Source of the DNA: Chitinophagaceae bacterium
GTDB lineage: Bacteria; Bacteroidota; Bacteroidia; Cytophagales; Cytophagaceae
Length of the DNA: 36,389 bases
Reading direction: 5' to 3'
Assembly (NCBI GenBank): GCA_028288365.1
Contig: JAQBNU010000019.1
Span: 1 to 36,389 of the forward strand
The position numbers were made by a program, and so were the translations under genes. Numbering within the stretch: the stretch's first letter is position 1; each line of letters opens with the position of its first letter. The notes beneath the pieces are model-generated. The model saw only the letters and a program-made list of their open reading frames with translations. It made no database searches and had not been told where the DNA came from. Shown here piece by piece: positions 24,881 through 33,603 of the stretch.

Positions 24881-25963
24881 ATGCGGTACTTCATTAGTTT
24901 TCCCTCTAGCCAAGCTGCCAATCCTTTTGTGGCATTGCTCAATGAGCAATTGAAATTGAAAGGCTGGCAGGAATATTCGAATGAAGACTTTTGGTTAAAC
25001 CCCAAAAAAGCGTTTCAACTTAGAAAAAATGTAGCACTCATTCATTTTCATTGGCCGGAATACATTTGGAGGAGTGAAAAAAAAAGTACTGCAATCTTGA
25101 AGGCTACTGCATTTATTTTTTTTGTTTGTTTTTTAAAAATAACAGGATACAAGATTAGTTTTTCCATGCATAATCTTATTCCTCATTTTGGTAAGACGTT
25201 TCTGTCACTGGAAAAATACATGAGAAAATGGTTATTAGTACATGCCGATATTGTGGTAGGCCATTCTAACAATGTATACGCTGACATGATGCAAGTATAT
25301 GGTATTGTGCCCAAACATTATATAGTAGCATTGCACGGACTATATGATTTATATTTAAAGGACTCCTACGTTAACATTGATTTAGCTCATCGGTTATCGT
25401 CCATTACGCTTCCTAAAATATATCTGTCTTGTTCTACCAATTCTTACAAAGGATCTCATCCTTTTTTGACTAAGTATAGTGAAGGTCCTCACGAAGGGCT
25501 ATGTTTGGTGTTAAGTGGAGTAGTATCAGAAGAAGAATTGCGCAACCTGGAAGAAAAAAAAGTCAATTTTATTTACTATACGGAAGACGCTGGATCAACT
25601 CCTCATTTTCTGTCAGAGGCTTCTTTGGCAACGATAGTCGCAGGTTGTACTGTTGTAGCTTTGCCTTACCTTAGCATTACAACTTCAGGAGCCTATTTTC
25701 TAGCTTTGACGTTTAGAAAACCTGTATTTGCGCCTCAATTGAGTTTTTTTAAGCATACCGTTTCTGCTAAGGCCAATGGCTTTTTATACGAACAAGATTC
25801 ATTAGACTCATTTTGGGAGACGATGCGGAAGATAAAACAAGGCATTGTTTCTGATGTTCCTCTTTCCGATCAATTACCGTACAAATGGGAGGTCTCGGCC
25901 ACAGCACTGGCAAAAGCGTATGATGGTTTATTTGCCCATAATACAAAGAAATTCACTTGTTAG
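24881..25963 (+). CDS. Putative GT-B glycosyltransferase
   Basis: In this 360-residue protein the N-terminal half has LIHFHWPEYIW and then ISFSMHNLIPHFG, a pattern I associate with GT-B transferases of the GumK/GT70-like type or divergent GT4. The C-terminal half has LPYLSITTSGAYFLALTFRKP, which corresponds to the donor site although the usual E-x7-E is missing. A hydrophobic stretch (FIFFVCFLKI) near residue 80 may touch the membrane. An A9 run at 25077-25085 is in-frame. It lies 54 bases after the GT4 gene and 28 before the polymerase-like gene. Confidence 0.65.
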   Translation: MRYFISFPSSQAANPFVALLNEQLKLKGWQEYSNEDFWLNPKKAFQLRKNVALIHFHWPEYIWRSEKKSTAILKATAFIFFVCFLKITGYKISFSMHNLIPHFGKTFLSLEKYMRKWLLVHADIVVGHSNNVYADMMQVYGIVPKHYIVALHGLYDLYLKDSYVNIDLAHRLSSITLPKIYLSCSTNSYKGSHPFLTKYSEGPHEGLCLVLSGVVSEEELRNLEEKKVNFIYYTEDAGSTPHFLSEASLATIVAGCTVVALPYLSITTSGAYFLALTFRKPVFAPQLSFFKHTVSAKANGFLYEQDSLDSFWETMRKIKQGIVSDVPLSDQLPYKWEVSATALAKAYDGLFAHNTKKFTC

Positions 25964-25991
25964 CTGAAGGGCTTTTGTATATTTTTAGGAG

Positions 25992-27299
25992 ATGAAAACT
26001 TTGCAGTTTCATAATCCTGTTTTTAAAGCATTATTAGCACTTTTCTTTGCGTCCTCAATCAATGATTTTTGGTCCATTACAATTGGTTTGCCTACTCCTA
26101 CACAACTTGCATTGCTATACGGTTTTTATGTTTTTTATGTGTCAAACAAAGTCAGTACAGACAGTAAATTTAAACCGTTAAGAGTAAGCCTGTTTTTTTA
26201 TCTTCTTGTCATTATGATTTCGGCTATTTATGTCACAGTGATTGAAGGAGAATTTAGCATTACAGCCATTACTATTTGTATAAATATTTTGTGGATATTT
26301 TCTGCTATACCTTATCTAAGTGTAGGATTTGAGGAAGAAGACCTCATGAAGTTTTTTAAAATAATATTTTATATACCACTTTTGATTACACTTCCATCTG
26401 GATTATATGAACTGATCACACACACTAATCTTCTTAAAGCAGAAACAGGACTTTCCAACAATGTTTTTTATTTGCGGGGCTTACATTTAGATAAATTAGA
26501 ATTCAGTAGTATGCTGGCTTTAATGATCTTTATCAGTATCTCTTTCTTGTTAAAGTCTAATCCTGTAGTGCCTCGGTTTATCCTTATAGCTTCGATTTTT
26601 ATTTCATTTATATTATTGGGATTATCTTATTCTACAACAGCTTTATTGGGAACTATTTCAGGAGTGGTGCTCATGACTTTTTTGGACAAACGGAAAGTGT
26701 TATTATACCTGCCTTTAATCATCATTACATTATGGGTAACCTGGGAAATTGTAAGTAGCTTAGAAATATTCAGAGATCAAATACAAGCGTACGAACTAAA
26801 GTATGAATTGAATGTAACACAATCGGAAGAAAGAAATTTCAGAACGATGGCTTGGAAAGCAGCCTATGAGAAAATTATTGAAAGTCCAATTGTAGGTTAT
26901 GGGATAGGCAATTCCGCCGATGTAGTCTTAGATTATTTTTCTAAAGAGATGAGTTTTGTGACTAACAACTATATCAACCTTGAAAAAGCAATTAACACAC
27001 ATAATTTTTTATTTAATGAATTGTTGGATTTTGGAATTCTTGGAGCCTTCCCTTTATTTTTAAGTGTAGGCTTGATCTATTATTACCTCTATAAATCCAA
27101 TTACTATTCAAAAATAGTAGGATTAGATTTTTTATTAAGAATCTGTGTTGGGTTAAGTTGTTTCATGGTATTTCGATTTGTTTTTTATTATCATCGGTTT
27201 GATCAGTCCTTGTATGTTCTTTGGCTTTCTTTGGTTTTAGGTTTATATGCAACTTTGGTAAATAGATTAAAATATGAAAGTCTTGATAGCGGTGCGTAG
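25992..27299 (+). CDS. O-antigen polymerase/ligase-type membrane protein (Wzy/WaaL-like)
   Basis: This 435-residue protein has about 10-12 membrane segments. It has one large periplasmic loop holding RNFRTMAWKAAYEKIIESP, then GYGIGNS, NTHNFLFNELLDFGILGAFP. This Arg-rich loop and the HN-x-x-L pattern are the hallmarks of the Wzy_C/O-antigen ligase family. With a Wzx flippase in the same locus, the polymerase role is the most likely; ligase to lipid A core cannot be excluded from sequence. The last 26 bases overlap the start of the following GT4 gene. Confidence 0.82.
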   Translation: MKTLQFHNPVFKALLALFFASSINDFWSITIGLPTPTQLALLYGFYVFYVSNKVSTDSKFKPLRVSLFFYLLVIMISAIYVTVIEGEFSITAITICINILWIFSAIPYLSVGFEEEDLMKFFKIIFYIPLLITLPSGLYELITHTNLLKAETGLSNNVFYLRGLHLDKLEFSSMLALMIFISISFLLKSNPVVPRFILIASIFISFILLGLSYSTTALLGTISGVVLMTFLDKRKVLLYLPLIIITLWVTWEIVSSLEIFRDQIQAYELKYELNVTQSEERNFRTMAWKAAYEKIIESPIVGYGIGNSADVVLDYFSKEMSFVTNNYINLEKAINTHNFLFNELLDFGILGAFPLFLSVGLIYYYLYKSNYYSKIVGLDFLLRICVGLSCFMVFRFVFYYHRFDQSLYVLWLSLVLGLYATLVNRLKYESLDSGA

Positions 27300-28425
27300 G
27301 TTAGACAAGGGTGGGGCAGAAATGTTGGAGTGCAGGTTGGCTCAATATCTTAATACAGTTGGCATAGAAACGCATCTATTGGCTCAATATAGCGAGGATC
27401 AATTTGATGGTGACTTTGCAGCAAAGGAATGGATAAAAAAAGGTGTACTACAGGTGTCTTTTTTTAATTCTAAAAATAACATTGGCATTGTAAAAAGTTT
27501 TTTACAATTGTTTTTATTGTTAAGAAAGCAAAAGTATGACATCGTCATTTCTACCAACTCCGGCTTTGATTCTGTGATTGGAATGCTTAAATTCTTTATC
27601 TCCTTCAAACATGTCATAGCCTTTCATACTTATATTAATAAATCTATTCTAAAAAGTCCCAGAATTAAATTATGGACTTATTTTGTGAGAAGAGCAGATG
27701 CTTATTATTCTATTACAAATTACGTCAGAAATAATGTCGTTCACACATTGCATCTAAATGCTGAACGTCATGTGACTGTATACAATTCAATTGAAACTTC
27801 GCTCTTACTTCATCAGCGAGATAACAAAGAATCTATCAGAGAAAGTTTAAAGTTGCCGGCAGATGCTAAAATTATTCTAATGGCGGGAAGGATTGAAGCG
27901 CGAAAGGGCTTTGATCTTGCTGTGGAATACCTAAGTGATTTATTAAAACAAAAAAGTGTTTATTTAGTGATAGTGGGAGAAGATTATAAAGGCTCTTTTT
28001 TGGAAGAAGGTTTAATTGGATTTGCACAGGTCTTTAATCAGAAAATAATAAATGCTGGTTTAAAAGATAAGGTATTATTTACTGGTTATAGAACAGATTT
28101 AAATCAATTGATGAAACAATCTGATGTATATGTTCACCTCGCTAGGCACGAAGGCTTTGGTCTCGTTTTACTGGAGGCTATTGCAGCGAAGCTCCCAATA
28201 GTAGCTTCTAGCGTAGGGGGCATACCTGAAGTATTACAAAACACACCTTATACACCTTTTGATTTAGAAGATTCGCAAGGTATATGTGCTGAGACGGTTC
28301 GGTTTTTAACCATGAATAAAGAAGAAAAAAGCAATATGGTTGATAAAGCGCATGCAGTGCTTGATTTTTATACCGATGAACGAAGAGGAAGTGAAATAAA
28401 GCAATTAGTAGAAAAGTTAATGTAA
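27274..28425 (+). CDS. Family 4 glycosyltransferase (GT-B)
   Basis: In this 383-residue protein the N-terminal acceptor loop is RRLDKGGAEMLECRL, and the sugar-nucleotide domain has MAGRIEARKGF. The donor motif HEGFGLVLLEAIAAKLP has Glu293 and Glu301. The order and length are typical of GT4. It starts 26 bases inside the polymerase-like gene, a long overlap that suggests coupled translation. It ends 6 bases before asnB. Donor and linkage are unknown. Confidence 0.9.
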   Translation: MKVLIAVRRLDKGGAEMLECRLAQYLNTVGIETHLLAQYSEDQFDGDFAAKEWIKKGVLQVSFFNSKNNIGIVKSFLQLFLLLRKQKYDIVISTNSGFDSVIGMLKFFISFKHVIAFHTYINKSILKSPRIKLWTYFVRRADAYYSITNYVRNNVVHTLHLNAERHVTVYNSIETSLLLHQRDNKESIRESLKLPADAKIILMAGRIEARKGFDLAVEYLSDLLKQKSVYLVIVGEDYKGSFLEEGLIGFAQVFNQKIINAGLKDKVLFTGYRTDLNQLMKQSDVYVHLARHEGFGLVLLEAIAAKLPIVASSVGGIPEVLQNTPYTPFDLEDSQGICAETVRFLTMNKEEKSNMVDKAHAVLDFYTDERRGSEIKQLVEKLM

Positions 28426-28431
28426 TAAAAT

Positions 28432-30333
28432 ATGTGTGGCATTTGCGGTACCATAGGAATATTTGAAAAAGAAGAAAGGGAGATTGTTGTGAGCAGGATG
28501 AATACGGCGATCATGCACAGGGGACCTAACGAATCAGGCTGGTATTCTGATGATGCATGTACTTTGGCCATGCAAAGATTATCGATCATCGATTTGGATC
28601 ATGGTGCTCAACCCAAATACAACAACAAGAAAACCGCTCTTGTTTTTTTCAACGGAGAAATATACAACTACCGTGAACTACGCGTGCTGTTGGAAGAGAA
28701 AGGATATAGCTTCGAAAGTCAATCGGATACAGAAGTCATTATTAATTTATACGATCATTTTGGGGATGACATGTTGGGGATGTTGAAAGGAATGTTTGCT
28801 TTCTGCATCTATAAACTAAAAGAAGAAGAATATATTTTTGCTCGCGATCGTTTTGGAGAAAAACCATTATACTATTATCAAAAAGGTGAAGGCTTGATTT
28901 TTTCTTCAGAAGTAAAAAGTTTGCTTCAAAATCCGTCTATAGAGAGGAACATTGACAGGGAAAGTCTCTCTTATTATTTAAAAGTTTCGTTTGTACCAGA
29001 ACCTAAGACGCTTCTAAAAAATGTATATTCTCTTCCACCTGGAAGTGTCATGCGATTTTCTAAAGGAAAGTTGACAATAAAAAAATACTTTCAGGTAAAC
29101 TATACAGTAGATGCTCGTATTAAAACGATAGAAGATGCTAGTGCGGTGGTAAAACCTCTTTTTGACCAAGCGGTCAAGCGACAAATGATTAGCGATGTTC
29201 CTTTAGGTGCTTTTTTATCAGGAGGAATTGATTCTAGTGCTATCGTTGCCCAAATGCAAATGACTGCATCAAAGCCTATCAAAACATTCAATGTCAAATT
29301 TGAGGAATCCACTTATGATGAAAGTCCAATTGCTCGTGAAGTGGCGAGCAAACTAGGTACAGAGCATTATGAATTGGTGGTATCGAATGCGGAATTCAAT
29401 GAGGATATTTTTTGGGAAATCATAGACCATGTGGGCCTGCCTTTTCCTGATTCATCGGCCATTCCTACCTGGTTGATTTCGCGGGAAATCAAAAAACATG
29501 TTACGGTTGCACTATCTGGTGATGGAGGAGATGAGTTGTTTGGAGGATATCCTGTTTTTGATTGGTATAGAAAAATACGGACAGTACATAACAGCGTTCC
29601 TGCTTTTTTTACTAAAACGGGAGCTCAAATTCTGCATCACACAAAGGATTTGTCATTTTTGCGTTCAAAGAATATCGTAAGGCAAATGGAAAAAGGTCTT
29701 CATTTAGCCGCTGCTGATGAAATGTTATTGCCTTTGGAAATACATACGCTTTTTGATGATCATACGATTCAGCAAATGACTGGCTTGCGTTCCGATTATC
29801 CGCTCATGCAACAAGTACCAGTAGGATTTGAACAATGGTCGGATCTGAGGAAAATTATGTATTACAGACTTACCTATAACTTACCGTTGGACATGCTGGT
29901 CAAAGTAGATCGGATGAGTATGGCCAATTCATTAGAAGTAAGAGCTCCATTTCTTGATCCGGATTTGTTTGATGTATCGTCTACACTTCCTAATGAATAC
30001 CTGAGAAAAGGAGGAGTGGGGAAGTTGGTTATTCGTGAAATGATGAAAAATGTCTTACCTGAATCGGTTTTTAATCATCCAAAGTCTGGTTTCAGTATAC
30101 CGTTGCATCAATATCAGAATAAACAATTTGAAGATCTGGTAGAAGAATTATTTAGTGAAACTTCAGCTTTTACAACCTTAATTAATAAAGATATATTAAC
30201 TTATATTAAAATTAGAGGGCTAAAGAATAAAAACAGCAACTCTACAACCAGTGTGTATCAATCGTCACATCAGTTATGGAGCCTGCTTCAGTTAGCAGGA
30301 TGGATGAAAAGATTTCAGGTAGGAATTGATTAG
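28432..30333 (+). CDS. asnB: Glutamine-hydrolysing asparagine synthetase homologue
   Basis: The 633-residue protein is of the usual length. It begins MCGICG, so Cys2 is the glutaminase nucleophile once Met1 is removed. RGPNESGWY, QRLSIIDL and FNGEIYNY are the expected class II amidotransferase motifs. The synthetase half has the ATP-pyrophosphatase loop SGGIDSS (residues 263-269) and SGDGGDELFGGYP (from residue 362). In surface-glycan loci such proteins often amidate uronic-acid or amino-acid groups on sugars rather than making free asparagine (known for WbpS-type enzymes); here that is inferred from its place between two GT4 genes. Ordinary asparagine synthesis remains possible. Confidence 0.9.
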   Translation: MCGICGTIGIFEKEEREIVVSRMNTAIMHRGPNESGWYSDDACTLAMQRLSIIDLDHGAQPKYNNKKTALVFFNGEIYNYRELRVLLEEKGYSFESQSDTEVIINLYDHFGDDMLGMLKGMFAFCIYKLKEEEYIFARDRFGEKPLYYYQKGEGLIFSSEVKSLLQNPSIERNIDRESLSYYLKVSFVPEPKTLLKNVYSLPPGSVMRFSKGKLTIKKYFQVNYTVDARIKTIEDASAVVKPLFDQAVKRQMISDVPLGAFLSGGIDSSAIVAQMQMTASKPIKTFNVKFEESTYDESPIAREVASKLGTEHYELVVSNAEFNEDIFWEIIDHVGLPFPDSSAIPTWLISREIKKHVTVALSGDGGDELFGGYPVFDWYRKIRTVHNSVPAFFTKTGAQILHHTKDLSFLRSKNIVRQMEKGLHLAAADEMLLPLEIHTLFDDHTIQQMTGLRSDYPLMQQVPVGFEQWSDLRKIMYYRLTYNLPLDMLVKVDRMSMANSLEVRAPFLDPDLFDVSSTLPNEYLRKGGVGKLVIREMMKNVLPESVFNHPKSGFSIPLHQYQNKQFEDLVEELFSETSAFTTLINKDILTYIKIRGLKNKNSNSTTSVYQSSHQLWSLLQLAGWMKRFQVGID

Positions 30334-30338
30334 GAGGC

Positions 30339-31430
30339 ATGAAGAGCAAAGTCATATTCATAGGATCGTTTAGAAAGGCTGCTAAAGATGGAAGTGTTGG
30401 CGGGCAGATGTTTGCTTGTACATCTTTAGTGAATAGTTCCCTGAAAGACGAGATTGATTTTATCCTCATTGATTCTACCGCTGACAGTGTTCCTGCTCCA
30501 TCTTTGTACCGCAGATTGTTGAAAGCGATCAATAGAATTGGCATTTTGTTGCATAGACTATCTGGCCGGGATATATCATCTGTTTTAATTTTTTCAAGTG
30601 CGGGATTTAGCCTTATAGAAAAAGGAGTCATGTCTATCATCTGTAAGCTGTTTGGTAAAAAAGTATTGTTTGCTCCCCGTTCTGGTCTCATCAAGGACAA
30701 TTATGAAAATTCTTTTTTTTTTAAATGGTTTCTCCCATTCATCATTAGGCGTTCTAATCTCGTTATTTGCCAAGGTATTGTTTGGAAAGAATTTTATCAA
30801 GGCATCAGTAAAGCGGATGACAGCAAATTTTTAGTGATCCCCAATTGGATCGATAGTAAAACATATAGTGATAATAATCCTGAATACATTACAAGAGAAA
30901 TTGTAAGGGTATTGTACATGGGGTGGTTGGAAAGCTATAAGGGGATTTTTGATTTTATAGAATCTGTAAAACTCTTGAAGGAACGTGGACTGATCTTTCG
31001 GGTTAAGATATGCGGCATGGGTTCTGCCAAAGAAAATATGCTAAAGCTCATCAAACAATATCAATTGGATGATACTGTCGAATATGTGGGGTGGGTAACG
31101 GGTAATGATAAATTGAAACAGTTCAAAGAAACAGATTTATTTGTATTGCCTTCTCATCGTGAAGGAATGCCCAATGTATTGATGGAAGCTATGTCATCAG
31201 GTATTCCTGTGGTTGCAACGAAAGTGGGTGGTGTACCTGAACTGGTCCAACATGGAGTAAGTGGTCTATTGGTAGATATCAGCCAGCCTTTACAGTTGGC
31301 AGATGCCATGGAGAAATTAATTCGTTCCAAAGAACTACGAGTGCTTTTTTCTACACGAGCTAGACAATTCATTACAGACAATAATTCAGTAGAAGGGGTT
31401 ACATCTATTTTTAAAAAGGAGTTGTTGTAA
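30339..31430 (+). CDS. Family 4 glycosyltransferase (GT-B)
   Basis: In this 363-residue protein the N-terminus has VGGQMFACTSLV, a GT4 acceptor loop. RVLYMGWLESYKGI begins the C-terminal domain, and the donor motif is HREGMPNVLMEAMSSGIP with Glu275 and Glu283. The intervening FAPRSGLIKD helix is typical. A T10 run at 30713-30722 encodes part of the SFFF segment, so a one-base slip would truncate the protein at about one third. It is 5 bases after asnB and 2 before the acyltransferase gene. Confidence 0.9.
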   Translation: MKSKVIFIGSFRKAAKDGSVGGQMFACTSLVNSSLKDEIDFILIDSTADSVPAPSLYRRLLKAINRIGILLHRLSGRDISSVLIFSSAGFSLIEKGVMSIICKLFGKKVLFAPRSGLIKDNYENSFFFKWFLPFIIRRSNLVICQGIVWKEFYQGISKADDSKFLVIPNWIDSKTYSDNNPEYITREIVRVLYMGWLESYKGIFDFIESVKLLKERGLIFRVKICGMGSAKENMLKLIKQYQLDDTVEYVGWVTGNDKLKQFKETDLFVLPSHREGMPNVLMEAMSSGIPVVATKVGGVPELVQHGVSGLLVDISQPLQLADAMEKLIRSKELRVLFSTRARQFITDNNSVEGVTSIFKKELL

Positions 31431-31432
31431 AA

Positions 31433-32506
31433 ATGCCATTGTCAAAAAAAAACAATTTTGATTTGATACGGCTGTTCGCCGCTGTTCAGGTACTTATTAT
31501 TCATGCTAGTGAACATTTACAATTAGAGCATTCCGGCGCAGCGGCTATTTTTATTAGACTATTGTCATTCTTTCCTGGGGTCCCTGTTTTTTTTACTATC
31601 AGCGGTTTTCTTATCATGTGGTCTTATGAACGTAATCGAGACAAGCTGCTTTCTTTTTATACGAATCGTTTACTAAGAATTTATCCGGCGTTATGGGTCT
31701 GCTTGATTGTAACTATTGTTGTATTGCTTACTTGCCATACAATAACTGTTTCCCAATTATTTCATGGGGAAATATTGATTTGGGTGATTACACAAATTTC
31801 ATTTTTGCAATTCTATACACCAGATGCGTTAAGAAGTTTTGGTGTAGGTACACCCAATGGAAGCTTGTGGACGATTTCTCTTGAATTGCAATTTTATTTG
31901 GTTGTACCGATCTTATACATCTTAACTCAAAGAGGACGTCATGTATTTATGCAGTATGTCACAATTGTTGGGATTATTGCTATTTCTGTTTTGACCTATT
32001 GCTATGCTAAACGACTTCCTGATGATGGTATACCCAGCAAACTCATGGGGGTTTTTTTATTGCCTTATTTGTATAATTTCATGTTCGGCATTGTACTCTA
32101 TATCTATTGGTCTCAACTGGAAAAAATGATTTTGGGCAAAGGTGTTTATTGGCTTTTAGGCTATCTGTTATACAGCCTAGTCTGCTCTTCCTATTTGGGT
32201 TGGTATAGTCCTTCCTATTGGCCTAATGTGTTTGGTTTTATTGCCAATATTGTTTTGTCCATTACTATTATATCATTGGCCTTTACATGCACAGCATGGA
32301 GTGAACGCCTCTTGAAAGGCAATGACTTTTCGTATGGTATTTACATTTATCACATGCTAGTTGTCAATGTATTTGTTTATTTAGGATACACAGGAAGTTA
32401 CATTTATTTAGTAGAGGTATTTTTAGTAACATGTACTATGGCAATCATTTCCTGGTTTTGTGTAGAACATCCTGCTTTAAGATTTAAAAAAAGAATTTCC
32501 AGATAA
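31433..32506 (+). CDS. Acyltransferase family 3 membrane protein (OafA-type O-acetyltransferase)
   Basis: This 357-residue protein has about ten membrane segments. It has the AT3 signature FDLIRLFAAVQVLIIHASEH near residues 9-28, with the conserved Arg and catalytic His. FTISGFLIMWSY and RLLRIYPALW follow, and the WTISLELQFYLVVP motif comes later. No fused SGNH domain is present, so it is the short form. AT3 proteins acetylate O-antigen or other glycans from the periplasmic side. Codons 4-7 contain an A9 run (31444-31452). It is the last gene before the bidirectional terminator and therefore the end of the locus. Confidence 0.9.
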   Translation: MPLSKKNNFDLIRLFAAVQVLIIHASEHLQLEHSGAAAIFIRLLSFFPGVPVFFTISGFLIMWSYERNRDKLLSFYTNRLLRIYPALWVCLIVTIVVLLTCHTITVSQLFHGEILIWVITQISFLQFYTPDALRSFGVGTPNGSLWTISLELQFYLVVPILYILTQRGRHVFMQYVTIVGIIAISVLTYCYAKRLPDDGIPSKLMGVFLLPYLYNFMFGIVLYIYWSQLEKMILGKGVYWLLGYLLYSLVCSSYLGWYSPSYWPNVFGFIANIVLSITIISLAFTCTAWSERLLKGNDFSYGIYIYHMLVVNVFVYLGYTGSYIYLVEVFLVTCTMAIISWFCVEHPALRFKKRISR

Positions 32507-32526
32507 AGAGAGCTTGAATAAAAAAG

Positions 32527-32573
32527 AACAAATAAAAAAGGCATTGGAATTTCCAATGCCTTTTTTATTTGTT
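32527..32573. terminator. Bidirectional terminator: 23-bp perfect inverted repeat
   Basis: The arms at 32527-32549 and 32551-32573 pair without a mismatch around base 32550. The core GGCATTGGAA/TTCCAATGCC is flanked by A-rich and T-rich arms, so either strand gives a hairpin followed by U. It lies between the convergent acyltransferase (+) and barrel-protein (-) genes and should end both transcripts. Confidence 0.92.
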
Positions 32574-32586
32574 AGAGGATGATTAA

Positions 32587-33453
32587 TTATTTTCTTAAGA
32601 TATGCTGCTTGCCTCTAAATTTGGCTACGTTCGAGTTTGAGAACGTATAAGTTAAACGAGCATTGAACATAAAATAGCCGTCGTTCTTATTGGGATTACC
32701 TCTGGTTTTCAAACCAGCAGTAGTACTTCTGTAACCAAGTTGAGAAGCCAGTTGACTATCATAAGTGGTTTGGTAATTGGGACCGCTGACATCATCCATA
32801 TAATCTGTAAAGGTCCATCTATAACCAGCTTCTACAAGGAAATTCCAATTTACTCCTACGTTAATTCTGGTTCCTACACCATAAGGAACCATAGGTGCGA
32901 TGGGAGAGTAGGATTTGCCTTCTGTATGAAGAGGTCTTAGGTTGTACCACTTGCCATCCAGTTCTCCTTGCGGAGCGTAGTAGACTAAACCAATTCCTAT
33001 GAAAATATAAGGATCTAACATTCTCCTTCTTCTAAAATGTTTTTCATATGGAAACAAACTGATCATGGCAGAAGTATACAACTCTACGTTGTTAGATCTG
33101 AATGTCAGATTTCTTACTGCATAATAATCTTTTGCATATAATCTGAAATAATTCAATTCTGTTTTGATGTTGATTCGTTCATTCCAGTATGGTAATCTAT
33201 ACAATGCACCAATACCAGCATTGAAGCGTGGTTTCATACACTCGATACCTGCACACAAATCACCATAGTAGGTAGAAAATCCAACGCCACCATAGACAGT
33301 GAGCAACTCGTAATGCTCAATTCTGTTGAAGCCTTTGATATGCCTTGATCTGATGCGAGATGCCGAATTACCAAATTTTTGCTGGCTCATTGCCTCTGCA
33401 CAAAAAAGTAAAACAATACCAACAATTAAAAGTAGATTATTCTTAGAAGTCAT
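32587..33453 (-). CDS. Outer-membrane beta-barrel protein, DUF6089-like
   Basis: The protein has 288 residues with the start at 33453 (MTSK). Residues about 5-23 form a signal peptide ending AEAMS before QQ, with no lipobox. The rest alternates aromatic and polar residues as in beta-barrels: YGGVGFSTYYGDL, NVELYTSAMISLFPY, PYIFIGIGLVYYAP and VEAGYRWTFTDYMDD. A pair of cysteines (DLCAGIECM) may form a disulphide in the first loop. I preferred this start over the in-frame ATG at 33471, because a perfect promoter at 33479-33510 would put the first transcribed base right at 33471-33475. Its function is unknown. It is not obviously part of the glycan pathway. Confidence 0.82.
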   Translation of the reverse strand: MTSKNNLLLIVGIVLLFCAEAMSQQKFGNSASRIRSRHIKGFNRIEHYELLTVYGGVGFSTYYGDLCAGIECMKPRFNAGIGALYRLPYWNERINIKTELNYFRLYAKDYYAVRNLTFRSNNVELYTSAMISLFPYEKHFRRRRMLDPYIFIGIGLVYYAPQGELDGKWYNLRPLHTEGKSYSPIAPMVPYGVGTRINVGVNWNFLVEAGYRWTFTDYMDDVSGPNYQTTYDSQLASQLGYRSTTAGLKTRGNPNKNDGYFMFNARLTYTFSNSNVAKFRGKQHILRK

Positions 33454-33478
33454 TTTTAGACGGAATTTCAATAGTCAG

Positions 33479-33510
33479 CAAATTTAATTATAATGCAGCG
33501 AATAATCAAA
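33479..33510 (-). promoter_or_regulatory. Bacteroidota promoter of the barrel protein gene
   Basis: Read on the minus strand, TTTG (33510-33507) is followed by 20 bases and TAAATTTG (33486-33479), matching the TTTG-N19/21-TAnnTTTG consensus perfectly. Transcription should start near 33472-33475. This leaves a leader of about 20 bases for the start at 33453 and almost none for the ATG at 33471. Confidence 0.8.
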
Positions 33511-33603
33511 TAATGCTACTATTTTAAAATATTGCCAAGGCGTTAAACCTTTGGGAATTCTGTGTAAACATATTTCTATTTCCTTTAACTCATTCTTATA
33601 ACA

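Noticed and set aside
30242..30700. A 152-codon open frame on the minus strand
   Set aside because: It lies across the well-supported ends of asnB and the following GT4 gene, and its protein shows no domain or composition of a real gene.
33550..33580. TTTG then TATTTCTA before the aldehyde dehydrogenase
   Set aside because: Spacing is short (17 bases) and two fixed positions of the second box are wrong.
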